This document shows positions 7,824 through 15,103 of a stretch of DNA of 19,816 bases, in pieces (within the stretch, counting starts at the first letter, position 1; every line of letters starts with the position of its first letter). Position numbers and translations under genes: made by a program. Origin of the DNA: RPQK01 sp041946865 (lineage in GTDB: Bacteria > Acidobacteriota > UBA6911 > RPQK01); NCBI GenBank assembly GCA_041946865.1, contig JBHGBF010000078.1, positions 1 through 19,816 of the forward strand, read 5' to 3'. The notes beneath the pieces are model-generated. The model was not told the origin of the DNA. It did no database searches and saw nothing but the letters and a program-made list of their open reading frames with translations.

Positions 7824-8692
7824 GACCGTACCACCTCGTAGGCCTTGAGCTTCTTCGAGAGGAGCAGCAGGCAGACGCCGCAGAAGCAGAACAATCCGGC
7901 AAAAGCGCCCCAGACGGGAAGCGCCTGCGAATCAGGTGTTCCTTCACCCCGGAACAGCCAACGCCAGGCAGTATCCATCAGGAGTCCGATGTTCATGAGT
8001 GACCCCCACCGGGTGAAGAGGATCTCATTGACAAGAGCTCCGAACCCACCCCCGACAATGAACACTCCGAAAATCAGAGCCCCGGCAATCGGTTTCCACC
8101 GGACCCAAGCCGAAAGCGCAATTGCGAGCAGGGAGATGACCAGCATCCACAGCCAGGCGCCCGTAAAAATGGCGACCTCCAGCCGCAAGTGTTCCCAAAG
8201 CCAGGCAATTCCGGCCATTTTCGCCTGAAAGAAAAACAGGCAAGAGAGCGGGAGCCAGGTAATCGCCGAGAGCAGAATGAGGAGCGCCGACATCTTGCCC
8301 AGAACATAATCGCGTCGGGTGAGCGGACGGCTCAGGTAAAGCGGCAACGCATTGTTCGTGAGATCCGGCGAAATCAGGCCCGGACCGACCAGCACCGCCA
8401 GAATGAAACCGAGCGACGATTGAATATAGAGAAGGACCTGGAAAAAGGCCGCGTCAATGGGGATCAGCTCGTCGATCGAGACCTGCAGGATTTGCAGAGC
8501 CTTGGCGTTGTGCTGCAGGTAGATAAGGACGGCCGCACCCAGCGGAGGAACGAAGCAGATCAGAAACAGGGCGAGGAAGATCCGGGATCCAAAGATCCTC
8601 TGGTAAGCGTAGCGCGCGAGGATCAGAAAGCGGAGGGCGCTGCTGGTAAGCGGCCCGGAATAGGCTTGGTAGTTATGCTTGTAGACTGCCAC
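7820..8692 (-). CDS. ABC-2 type transporter permease (290 aa)
   Basis: This multi-spanning membrane protein has about six hydrophobic segments, for example FLALFLICFVPPLGAAVLIYL, LGFILAVLVGPGLI, LSAITWLPLSCLFFF, WLWMLVISLLAIALSAW, PIAGALIFGVFIVGGGFGALV and the terminal FAGLFCFCGVCLLLLS. The SPDLTNNALPLYLSRPLTRRDYVLGK loop is typical of ABC-2 permeases. The start is a GTG at 8692 with GGAGG six nt upstream. It overlaps the end of the upstream ATPase gene by 20 bp and ends within the start of the next ATPase, so it most likely pairs with the first ATPase of the operon. Substrate unknown. Confidence 0.85.
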   Translation of the reverse strand: MAVYKHNYQAYSGPLTSSALRFLILARYAYQRIFGSRIFLALFLICFVPPLGAAVLIYLQHNAKALQILQVSIDELIPIDAAFFQVLLYIQSSLGFILAVLVGPGLISPDLTNNALPLYLSRPLTRRDYVLGKMSALLILLSAITWLPLSCLFFFQAKMAGIAWLWEHLRLEVAIFTGAWLWMLVISLLAIALSAWVRWKPIAGALIFGVFIVGGGFGALVNEILFTRWGSLMNIGLLMDTAWRWLFRGEGTPDSQALPVWGAFAGLFCFCGVCLLLLSKKLKAYEVVRS

Positions 8693-9608
8693 GGTTGTCC
8701 TCCATCGCTTTCAGGAAAATGTCCTGCAGTGAATCCCGCTTGTAGTTCAGTCGGCGAATTTGAATCTCCCGCCTGGCCGCAAGGCAATAAAGATCGCGGA
8801 TGCTCACCTGCTCTGGCAGTACCATCTTGATGCGCGAGGGGCTGTGGACGGCACATTCACAGCCCAGATGTTCCGCCATTTCTACAAACGGCTGTGAGTC
8901 GCCGAGGATCTCGAGTTCAAGAAACTTCCGGTTGGCCTTTCGTTCCTCTTCCAGGTTGCAGTAAACCACGATCTCGCCGCCTTTGAGGATCATCACCTCT
9001 TCGCAGCACTCCTCCACATCCCGCAGCAGGTGCGAGGAGAGGATCAAGGCCGTTTCACCCGTCGAGCGGATATCCTTGATCAGCGAAATCATCCGCTGCC
9101 GGGCGGGTGGATCGAGCCCGTTGGTGGGCTCATCCAGGAATAAGAGCTTCGGGCCGTGGACGATCGCCTGGGCCAGCTTGGCCATTTGCTTCATGCCAAG
9201 CGAGTACGTGCCCAGCTTCCGATAGCGGGCCTCGCCCAGGCCGACGTAGAACAGCGTCTCATGCGCGCGCTCCAGCGCGAGACTGGGGGGAAGGCCGGAA
9301 AGCTCGGCCATCATCCGGACAAATCGAATGCCGGTCATGTCCGAGATGAACGAGTCGTTTTCCGGCATGTAGCCGATCAGATGCCTGATCTGCTTGATCT
9401 CTCGGTGGATATCAAAGCCAAAGACCCGGGCGGTCCCGGCGGCTGGCTGGTAAAATCCGAGCAGGGTGTGAAGCAGGGTCGTCTTGCCGGCGCCGTTTGG
9501 CCCCAAAAGCCCAATGGCGCGGCCGGCGAAGCTCCCTTTCAGTCCCTTGAGAACCGTCTGCCGGCCAAATCGGATGCTGAGATTATCCAACTCGATCGTT
9601 GATTGCAT
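8673..9608 (-). CDS. ABC transporter ATP-binding protein (311 aa), first gene of the exporter operon
   Basis: Walker A GPNGAGKT is at 36-43, the variant signature YSLGMKQ at 135-141, Walker B LLFLDE at 155-160 and the switch SSHLLRDVEE at 191-200, followed by a C-terminal extension of roughly 85 residues. I start it at the ATG at 9608, which has GGGAAGAA just upstream and begins directly at the ATPase fold. An upstream extension to 9683 would translate repeat sequence (short direct repeats and part of a palindrome) and is unlikely. As the first gene of the four-gene operon it supplies ATP-driven energy to the permease overlapping its 3' end. Its sequence is clearly different from the second ATPase, so the operon encodes two transporter halves or a heteromeric exporter. 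Confidence 0.92.
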   Translation of the reverse strand: MQSTIELDNLSIRFGRQTVLKGLKGSFAGRAIGLLGPNGAGKTTLLHTLLGFYQPAAGTARVFGFDIHREIKQIRHLIGYMPENDSFISDMTGIRFVRMMAELSGLPPSLALERAHETLFYVGLGEARYRKLGTYSLGMKQMAKLAQAIVHGPKLLFLDEPTNGLDPPARQRMISLIKDIRSTGETALILSSHLLRDVEECCEEVMILKGGEIVVYCNLEEERKANRKFLELEILGDSQPFVEMAEHLGCECAVHSPSRIKMVLPEQVSIRDLYCLAARREIQIRRLNYKRDSLQDIFLKAMEDNRGSLQA

Positions 9609-9637
9609 TCTGATTCTTCCCGTTATCCCTTTACCCG

Positions 9638-9661
9638 TTGCCGGTTGCCCATTGCCGGTTG
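9638..9661. repeat. Short direct repeats upstream of the ABC operon
   Basis: TTGCCGGTTG occurs at 9638-9647 and again at 9652-9661, a 14-bp period, with a further half-match (GTCCGGTT) just after. They sit 30-53 bp upstream of the first ABC ATPase start, where a promoter or operator would be expected. They may be regulatory or degenerate repeat debris next to the palindrome at 9671. Confidence 0.4.
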
Positions 9662-9670
9662 TCCGGTTAG

Positions 9671-9744
9671 ATCCACGAACCAACCCTGAACGGGCACGAA
9701 CAAAAGCGCTTTTGCTCGTGTCCGTTCGCGGTGGGTTCGTAGAT
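9671..9744. repeat. Palindromic repeat element, copy 1 (74 bp)
   Basis: A left arm (9671-9699) and right arm (9716-9744) are complementary at 24 of 29 positions. Between them the perfect palindrome CAAAAGCGCTTTTG occupies the centre (about 9701-9714). The element starts 8 bp after the stop of the FecR-type gene, read on the minus strand. Its outer motif ACGAACCAACCC and its central palindrome are shared with the element at 13061-13128, so the two are members of one family. It has no T-run, so it is not a textbook terminator. Confidence 0.8.
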
Positions 9745-9752
9745 TTCGCTAA

Positions 9753-12374
9753 CTATTTCTCGATCAGTGCTTCCGGTGACACCCGTAGCATGCTGCCCAA
9801 GTTGCCAAAGGCAGCCATGGTCAGGAAGTTGAGACCGGGGAGGCCGCGTCCCGAGAAAACGATTTCATTGCTGCGACCCGAAATCACGATGAGTGTGGGA
9901 GGCAGCTTCGAGGCCGTATCGCGCAAATTCGAGACCTGTTCGGCCGTCAGGCCAGTGCCTTGTTCAGGCACATACTTCGCCAGCGAACCGACCAGCGGCA
10001 TGAAGTTCTGATAGATGATCCCGGAGCACTCGTCACTGCTTTCAACCGGGAAAAGACCGCGGAACGTTGGCGACTTGGCCAGCGTGTACCCTGAGTTCCG
10101 GTACTGGATTGCCTGGGACAAGAGCGCCTGGCCGGGCGTCATGATCAGGTAGCCTTCCCAGTACATGTAGGTGATTTCCGGCCCTACGGCGGGAGTCAGC
10201 CGGTAAAAGCTGATACCTGCCGATGTTTCCGGCACCAGCGTCACGCCTCCCTTGCCGGTCTCCAGAGCTTCGGCGTTGATACCGGCGATCATCTGTTCGA
10301 TCGTTTTCTGCAGGTGAACCGGATCGTCCACCTCGGCAACAATCTTCCAAGACGGCTTGGGCAGGAGCGTTCCGTCAACCGCGAACAGGAACTCGGTTCC
10401 CAAAGGCACGGCTACATCTTCGCGAATGTTAAGGCCTTGCCTGGTCTGGAAGTCGAGCAGATTTTCCCACCCGTCAGCGTCGGTGGACTGGAGGATCTCG
10501 GAGATCTCGTCGACGATTAGCGCCGGGTCTTTTAACAAGAAGCAGGCGGCTGCAAAAGCGTCGGGCGACACATACTCGAGGGCTCCCATCGGACCCGCTT
10601 CGCCAAGCCAGGCGGCCATCCCGCGACGCTGATGATTGAAGCTGAGCACCGCACGGCTCTGGAGCTGCCCGCCAATGCTCTTCTGCTCAAGGATCAACTG
10701 CTGAAAATTCCGAAGACCGAGTTTCTCGGTCACGTCTGCTTTCTGGTCGGCAGCCGTATTTGCCTTGGCTAGGAGCCGCTCCATGTCGGCCGCCAGGACC
10801 AGGCCGGCCCCTTCGGCATAGGTTTTGGCCAGTCGCTGGGCGAAGGCGCTGGCCGGAGCAGCGGCGACGTTCGCCACCGCGACCCTCTGAATCTCCTCGG
10901 CTGAAGAAGACACCACGAGGAGCCCCGGTTTCAGATGGAAGTAAAGCACGTCGGCTTCGGCGCCGGGAGCCTGTTGTGCCGGATTGTCGACCCAGACAGC
11001 CACTTCCTTCTGAGCCATCACATTCAGCTTGGCAATGTCGTCTTGCAGAGCTGTCCGGACCCCATCATAGTCCTTGACGTCGGCCAGAATAAGGAACCGT
11101 GAACCGGCTTCCGTGCCACCCACAGTGACGGCGATTTCCTGGCCGAGGTACTGACCGATCCGCCGCAACCGGGCAATCGCTTCTTCAGGAGTCAGGTCAC
11201 TGCTCGACTGGTTCTTCTCCTGCCACCAGGCGCTGAGCTCCGGGTTCTCGTTTAATCTCTGGCGGAAGGCGTCAAAGGCTTGTCCGAAGCTGTCTGTCAC
11301 GTTCGGGAGAGCGGCATAAAACACAGCGTCCTCGGGAATCAAGGGCAGGAGGTCCGACTGATAGCGAAGACCCGCCGAGGCGATGCCTTCGACGACATCC
11401 TGGCCGAGGGTGACAAACTCGCGCAGCAAGGCGATATGCTTGTCGACGTCTCGGCTCCAGCTGATCTCCTCGGCCACTGACGCCGGTCTCAGACTGGGAT
11501 GGGTCGAGAGTTGCTGGCCGGGTCTCAGAACCCTGGTGTCCCGCCCCTGTTGGACCCATACTTCGCCCTCGATCACGGTGACTCGTGAACCTTTGGGGGC
11601 ACGAGTCACCGAAAAGACCGTGCCTTTTACGGTCACACGACAGTCGGTGGTATCGACCGACAGGCGGCGGTTTTCCGCCTGCTTCGCAGCCTGGACGATG
11701 ATACTGCCGCGACTGACGTGGATGATCGGCCCGCGGGAGCTGGAGTCGAGAAAGATTTCCGAGCGCTCTTTCATTTCGACCAGCGATCCGTCTTTCAACT
11801 TCAGGACCGCGTTCGAATCCCGGCCGGTACGGACGATTTCTTCCAGATTGATCTCCTGTCCGACTGCGATGGACTTTGTCAGGCTGCCGTCGATCTGTAC
11901 CAGCCGTCCGTCGATCTGCTGCGCGACAGCGCTGAAGCTGCTATCGGTCAGGACGTATTTGTCAAGCAACAAGTACTGAACGAGGGCGAATGCGACGATC
12001 AGGCAGGCGGCGATAGCCCATTTGAAAGCCGGCCTCATTCCCGGCATAGTACGGGGGGCGGCGGTTGGGACCTGGGGTGAACGTTTCGCCCACAGCACCT
12101 TGCGGCATTCAACGCATTCGCGCAGGTGGTATTCCAGTAAGGTCCTTCGGGCGGGGTTCAGCTGGTGGGCCACGTATTCAGGGATCAAGGCCTGGTAATC
12201 GGCGCATCCCTGGATCCTGTCCACCTGGGCAGGGGCAATCGGGGATTCCTTCTGCATGGCCACCCACACCCTGTCCTGTGCCTGTTGAACCTCGTCCGCG
12301 CTGAGACTCTCGCTCTTCGCTTGCAGCAACGCCTCAGCGAGCACATCCTTGGGTTCGTTGTCTTTGGGTTTCAT
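9753..12374 (-). CDS. Membrane anti-sigma/FecR-domain protein with DUF3352-like C-terminal region
   Basis: The 873-residue protein has a visible modular order. A cytoplasmic N-terminus contains a zf-HC2-type anti-sigma zinc finger with Cys57, His83, Cys87 and Cys90 (HLRECVEC). One membrane helix follows at about 117-137. A FecR-type domain lies at about 150-290, with VRTGRDSNAVLKLKDGS, then VKGTVFSV and VIEGEVWV. After that come nearly 580 residues resembling DUF3352-type exported proteins (PEDAVFYAALPNV, later ISFYRLTPAVGPEITY). The start at 12374 overlaps the sigma gene stop as ATGA and has GGAGGAAG upstream. I infer that the N-terminus holds the neighbouring sigma factor and that the periplasmic part senses something or does a separate job. 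I am confident of the finger and FecR parts, less so of the C-terminal family name. Confidence 0.8.
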   Translation of the reverse strand: MKPKDNEPKDVLAEALLQAKSESLSADEVQQAQDRVWVAMQKESPIAPAQVDRIQGCADYQALIPEYVAHQLNPARRTLLEYHLRECVECRKVLWAKRSPQVPTAAPRTMPGMRPAFKWAIAACLIVAFALVQYLLLDKYVLTDSSFSAVAQQIDGRLVQIDGSLTKSIAVGQEINLEEIVRTGRDSNAVLKLKDGSLVEMKERSEIFLDSSSRGPIIHVSRGSIIVQAAKQAENRRLSVDTTDCRVTVKGTVFSVTRAPKGSRVTVIEGEVWVQQGRDTRVLRPGQQLSTHPSLRPASVAEEISWSRDVDKHIALLREFVTLGQDVVEGIASAGLRYQSDLLPLIPEDAVFYAALPNVTDSFGQAFDAFRQRLNENPELSAWWQEKNQSSSDLTPEEAIARLRRIGQYLGQEIAVTVGGTEAGSRFLILADVKDYDGVRTALQDDIAKLNVMAQKEVAVWVDNPAQQAPGAEADVLYFHLKPGLLVVSSSAEEIQRVAVANVAAAPASAFAQRLAKTYAEGAGLVLAADMERLLAKANTAADQKADVTEKLGLRNFQQLILEQKSIGGQLQSRAVLSFNHQRRGMAAWLGEAGPMGALEYVSPDAFAAACFLLKDPALIVDEISEILQSTDADGWENLLDFQTRQGLNIREDVAVPLGTEFLFAVDGTLLPKPSWKIVAEVDDPVHLQKTIEQMIAGINAEALETGKGGVTLVPETSAGISFYRLTPAVGPEITYMYWEGYLIMTPGQALLSQAIQYRNSGYTLAKSPTFRGLFPVESSDECSGIIYQNFMPLVGSLAKYVPEQGTGLTAEQVSNLRDTASKLPPTLIVISGRSNEIVFSGRGLPGLNFLTMAAFGNLGSMLRVSPEALIEK

Positions 12375-12916
12375 GATCTTCCTCCACGGTACGAGCTCAG
12401 GTCCTTTCGGAGACGACGGTGGGCGCGATGCAGCGTGACTGCCACAGTTCCCCAACTGGTTCCCAGAAGCCGCGCAATCTCAGTGTTACTCAAGCCTTCA
12501 ATATGGCGAAGAACAAACATTTCGGCCGCTTTGGGATGCAGCTGAGCAAGCCCCGAGCGTAGGCGGCCAGCCAGTTCCGAGGAGGCTTGCCGGCTACCCG
12601 GGTCTGAGGACCGATCGGCAGACAGCCGGGAGGCAGCTTCCAACGGGACTTGCTTTTTCCGCTTACGCAACTGGTCGAGGGCCAGATTAACGGCGGCTCG
12701 CCGGAGATACTGGGCAGGAGACCGGAGATCGATCGCAACCTGCTGATGAAGCAGCCGAAGAAACAGGATCTGGAGAACATCTTCGGCTTCCATGCGGCTG
12801 CCCGTGATACGGAAAGCGGTCTGCAGAATCAGGGAGTGATGTTCCCGGAACAGTTTTTCGATGTCCCCGGGAATTCGCCTTTCCTCCACATTGAGGGCCA
12901 CCTTCATCGAACCCAT
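12371..12916 (-). CDS. RNA polymerase sigma factor, sigma-70/ECF family
   Basis: The protein has the two-domain ECF layout. Region 2 (LFREHHSLILQTAFRITGSRMEAEDVLQILFLRLL, about 23-57) binds core polymerase and the -10 element. Region 4 (AAEMFVLRHIEGLSNTEIARLLGTSWGTVAVTLHRAHRRL, about 130-170) contains the helix-turn-helix for the -35 element. I prefer the ATG at 12916 because AAGGAG lies 11 nt upstream, giving 181 residues, a normal ECF size. In-frame ATGs at 13012 and 13039 would add 32-41 residues of low-complexity sequence without a good ribosome site, and an ATG at 12907 is also possible. Its TGA overlaps the start of the anti-sigma/FecR gene by 4 bp, so the pair is translationally coupled and probably works as a sigma/anti-sigma switch. 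Confidence 0.88.
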   Translation of the reverse strand: MGSMKVALNVEERRIPGDIEKLFREHHSLILQTAFRITGSRMEAEDVLQILFLRLLHQQVAIDLRSPAQYLRRAAVNLALDQLRKRKKQVPLEAASRLSADRSSDPGSRQASSELAGRLRSGLAQLHPKAAEMFVLRHIEGLSNTEIARLLGTSWGTVAVTLHRAHRRLRKDLSSYRGGRS

Positions 12917-13060
12917 CCCTTTTCCGTCTCCTTGATCTAAAGACGACCCAGGAGTCTCAATATTAACGGCCAGCTTGATAGGTGCGTCGGGGGCCAGTTT
13001 CTTTGCGGGCATCACCAAGAGAATACGAAGGTAAAACACGGGAAGTTCAAGAAGGTATCG

Positions 13061-13128
13061 ATCGACGAACCAACCCGAGCGAACACGGACAAAAGCGCTT
13101 TTGTCCGTGTTCGCTCGTGTTCGTGGAT
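13061..13128. repeat. Palindromic repeat element, copy 2 (68 bp), with a 42-bp perfect core
   Basis: The core at 13076-13117 is a perfect 42-bp palindrome: 21 bp (CGAGCGAACACGGACAAAAG then C) followed directly by its complement. Outer arms ATCGACGAAC and GTTCGTGGAT extend it with one mismatch and a small asymmetry. It starts 5 bp beyond the AsmA-like gene stop (minus strand) and lies about 145 bp upstream of the chosen sigma start. The motifs ACGAACCAACCC and CAAAAGCGCTTTTG are shared with the element at 9671-9744. Confidence 0.85.
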
Positions 13129-13133
13129 CGCTT

Positions 13134-14207
13134 TCAGAACAGCTTCCGCAGCTGCCTGGCCTTCTCTTTCAGGTTGCGCAGGTCCTCATCCAGCGCCTCC
13201 AGCCTTTTCGGCAGCCCGATCTTCTTCTGTAACGCCTCGTTCCCGATCTCCTGATTGATAATTCCGGACAGGAGCGCGGCCAGATCCAGCCGATGTTCCT
13301 TCTTCCTCAAGTCTCCGGTTAACTTGAAGGGCACGGTGACGTGATTGTTGTGGACCTTCAGGTATTGGGCCAGGAGCAGGGCCGGGAGACGAGTCGGCGC
13401 CTGATCACGTGAGGCCAGGCGAAGGTCGGCGAGCGTCAACTGACCCTCGGCGGTGTACACCCCTTGAGCCATTGAAAGGTCGAGATGCAAGTCGGCTGTT
13501 CCGTCGGCGTTCTCGATGGTATGCACGCGATCCCTGAGATAGGGCCTCAGGTTTTTCAGATCGAGCCTGCTGGCTTCCAGCTTAAGTTCAGCCGATTGAT
13601 TCACGGCCTCCAGCCAACCAGTCAGGTGGGCGGTCCCGTCCGGCTGTCCTTTGATGATGCACGAGGCGTCGATCTCGGTTGCTCCGGCGGCCATCGGGTA
13701 CTTCAGGTTCTGGAGCTGAACCTCAATTCGATCAAGAGCCAGCCGTGCGGGAGGACCAGAAACCGTCCGGTCCTCTATCTCCCCGCTGCCGGAGACGAGG
13801 GTGATTTGCTTGAAATCGGCGCGGGCAGAAGGCGGCACGGCAGGGCTATTGCGCGGCACGGCAGCTCCCGGCTTCTCCTCCGGTTGCCTGACAAGCCGGA
13901 ACTGCGGTGACTTGATGACGAGCTGGCGAACCTCAATCTCCGGGTCGAGAAACGAAAGAAAGGTCGGATGGGCATCGACCGAGCGGGCTCCGATGCTGGT
14001 CACCAGGGAGACTCCGGACAGATAGCGAAAATCGGTCAGCTGGACTCGATTCCATGCCACCTGGACCTCGCCGATGCTGAGGCCCGGAATCCGCTCCTGG
14101 GCAAATTTCCGCATGAGGCGCGACAGGTTCAGCCAGAGTAGTCCAACGACCAGAACCGAGGCGACGAGGCCGACGACGAGAGCAATTTTGAGCCGTCTGG
14201 AGGACAT
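13134..14207 (-). CDS. AsmA/DUF748-like envelope protein (357 aa)
   Basis: An N-terminal membrane anchor (IALVVGLVASVLVVGLLWL, about 8-26) is followed by a long periplasmic beta-rich region. It has recurring strand pairs such as FLSFLDPEIEVRQLVIKSPQFRLVR and YTAEGQLTLADLRLAS that match AsmA or DUF748 proteins. Members of this broad group have been linked to outer-membrane assembly and lipid transport between membranes. The last 40 residues are charged and helical, probably coiled coil (KRLEALDEDLRNLKEKARQL). No cysteine cluster or enzyme motif is visible. The ATG at 14207 follows a recognisable promoter with a very short leader. The stop is 5 bp before the palindromic element at 13061-13128, which may mark the end of the transcript. 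Confidence 0.7.
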   Translation of the reverse strand: MSSRRLKIALVVGLVASVLVVGLLWLNLSRLMRKFAQERIPGLSIGEVQVAWNRVQLTDFRYLSGVSLVTSIGARSVDAHPTFLSFLDPEIEVRQLVIKSPQFRLVRQPEEKPGAAVPRNSPAVPPSARADFKQITLVSGSGEIEDRTVSGPPARLALDRIEVQLQNLKYPMAAGATEIDASCIIKGQPDGTAHLTGWLEAVNQSAELKLEASRLDLKNLRPYLRDRVHTIENADGTADLHLDLSMAQGVYTAEGQLTLADLRLASRDQAPTRLPALLLAQYLKVHNNHVTVPFKLTGDLRKKEHRLDLAALLSGIINQEIGNEALQKKIGLPKRLEALDEDLRNLKEKARQLRKLF

Positions 14208-14222
14208 CGGAAACTCAACCTT

Positions 14223-14250
14223 ATTATACTGCCGTTGTCTTGTCTGTAAG
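14223..14250 (-). promoter_or_regulatory. Sigma-70-type promoter of the AsmA-like gene
   Basis: Read on the minus strand, a perfect TATAAT (-10, at 14228-14223) is preceded by CTTACA (-35, at 14250-14245; 4 of 6 matches to TTGACA) with a 16-bp spacer. The start point would fall near 14216, leaving a leader of about 9 nt before the ATG at 14207. This is the best-looking promoter in the window. Confidence 0.65.
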
Positions 14251-14261
14251 ACTAGTCTTAC
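14246..14261. promoter_or_regulatory. Perfect 16-bp palindrome, candidate operator
   Basis: GTAAGACTAGTCTTAC is a perfect palindrome that covers five of the six -35 bases of the promoter just described. Its length and position suit a dimeric repressor such as a TetR or MarR family protein, although no such regulator is encoded in the window. Binding here would block polymerase at the AsmA-like gene. Functional assignment is inference from position and symmetry only. Confidence 0.5.
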
Positions 14262-14326
14262 GGAAAAAAAGGTTTTTGCCCGATAGGCGGGGTGGGGCCG
14301 GAAGGGTAACCTTAAGACACTTTAAC

Positions 14327-14460
14327 GGTCGACCTTTTCAGGCGCGAGTGGCACTGGGGAATAGCCACTCGCGCCGGTTTGACCTTTGGGCCTCATCCGA
14401 CGCGAGTGGTTCGCGTCTAAAACGCAAAAGGGCTCCTCGATCCGGTGGAGCCCTTTTTTT
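14327..14460 (+). ncRNA. Candidate small RNA: hairpin cluster ending in a terminator
   Basis: Three consecutive stems are visible: GGCGCGAGTGGC (14341-14352) with GCCACTCGCGCC (14364-14375), GACGCGA (14399-14405) with TCGCGTC (14411-14417), then the terminator stem at 14426-14457. The motif GCGAGTGG recurs in hairpins one and two, and each is preceded by GACCTTT, as if one unit had been duplicated. A plus-strand transcript ending in the seven-T run would be a typical sRNA of about 100-200 nt. No plus-strand gene lies upstream that needs this terminator. I could not identify a convincing plus-strand promoter, and no known RNA family was recognised. Confidence 0.3.
14426..14460. terminator. Intrinsic, probably bidirectional terminator
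   Basis: AAAAGGGCTCC (14426-14436) pairs with GGAGCCCTTTT (14447-14457) around a 10-nt loop. On the plus strand the stem runs into seven T residues (14454-14460); on the minus strand it ends in TTTT. Because the three-gene minus-strand operon ends at 14501, the simplest job is to end that transcript. The stronger T-run faces the other way and would suit a plus-strand small RNA. Confidence 0.85.
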
Positions 14461-14500
14461 ATGCGTTGACGAAGCGCTTCAGCACGACGTACCCTCCTGC

Positions 14501-15103
14501 TTACATCTGCCCGGAGGTCGGTGTCGTGTACGATGAGGAGGCGCCTGTCGCGCCGGTCCCGGTCATGCTCGGGCTGGGATAGCCTTCTCTGGGATGACCG
14601 CCCTGCTCCCTGCGGTACTCCTCCTCGGTTCGCTTGTAGTGGTTTTCGAAGCCGGGGATTGCGCTTCCGAGATACTCTTTGAGCTTGGTGGCGCCGAAGC
14701 TGACCATAGCAGCCCGGATGGTGTCCAGCATATCCCACGTTCTTCGAAGCTCTCGAGAAGTGGCCGTCCTCTTTGGTGTTCGCCGGGTCTGCTGGAGGTG
14801 GCTTTCAGGCGTCCCCTCGCTTGAGCCGCTGTAGCCCTGCCCTGCGTAGGCTCCGGCGGCGAGCCCGGAGGTGAGAGCGGCTTCGCCCCTCGTGGCGGAC
14901 CGCCGGCGGGGCATAGGCATCATGGTTCCCAGGAGCAAGCCGCCGCCGAACGCGATGCCCAGCGCTGTCATCGGTCGTTTCTCGACCTGAGCTCGCCAGT
15001 CCGTCGTGCTCTTGACTCGTTCTTCGAGGCGTTCGAGGTTCTCGCTCAACTCGCTTCGCTGCGTCTCGATGTGCTTTTTTATTTCGTCTGATCTTTGACC
15101 CAC
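14501..15103 (-). CDS. DUF3618-type membrane-associated protein (200 aa)
   Basis: The first 45 residues match the DUF3618 pattern, a charged amphipathic helix (SDEIKKHIETQRSELSENLERLEERVK) that normally precedes one hydrophobic segment, here ALGIAFGGGLLLGTMM at 47-62. The remaining 140 residues are low complexity, rich in Arg, Ser, Thr, Gly and Pro, with one helical stretch around 115-150. The start is a GTG at 15103 with AGGAGG seven nt upstream. It overlaps the 3' end of the YqjE-like gene by 25 bp. DUF3618 proteins often travel with YqjD/YqjE-like proteins, as here. Function unknown; probably an inner-membrane stress protein. Confidence 0.78.
   Translation of the reverse strand: MGQRSDEIKKHIETQRSELSENLERLEERVKSTTDWRAQVEKRPMTALGIAFGGGLLLGTMMPMPRRRSATRGEAALTSGLAAGAYAGQGYSGSSEGTPESHLQQTRRTPKRTATSRELRRTWDMLDTIRAAMVSFGATKLKEYLGSAIPGFENHYKRTEEEYRREQGGHPREGYPSPSMTGTGATGASSSYTTPTSGQM

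Noticed and set aside
9608..9683. N-terminal 25-residue extension of the first ABC ATPase
   Set aside because: It translates direct-repeat and palindrome sequence, while the ATG at 9608 has a ribosome site and begins at the conserved fold.
14322..14738. A 138-codon minus-strand open frame across the terminator and hairpins
   Set aside because: It runs through an intrinsic terminator and overlaps DUF3618 in another frame; no homology is visible.
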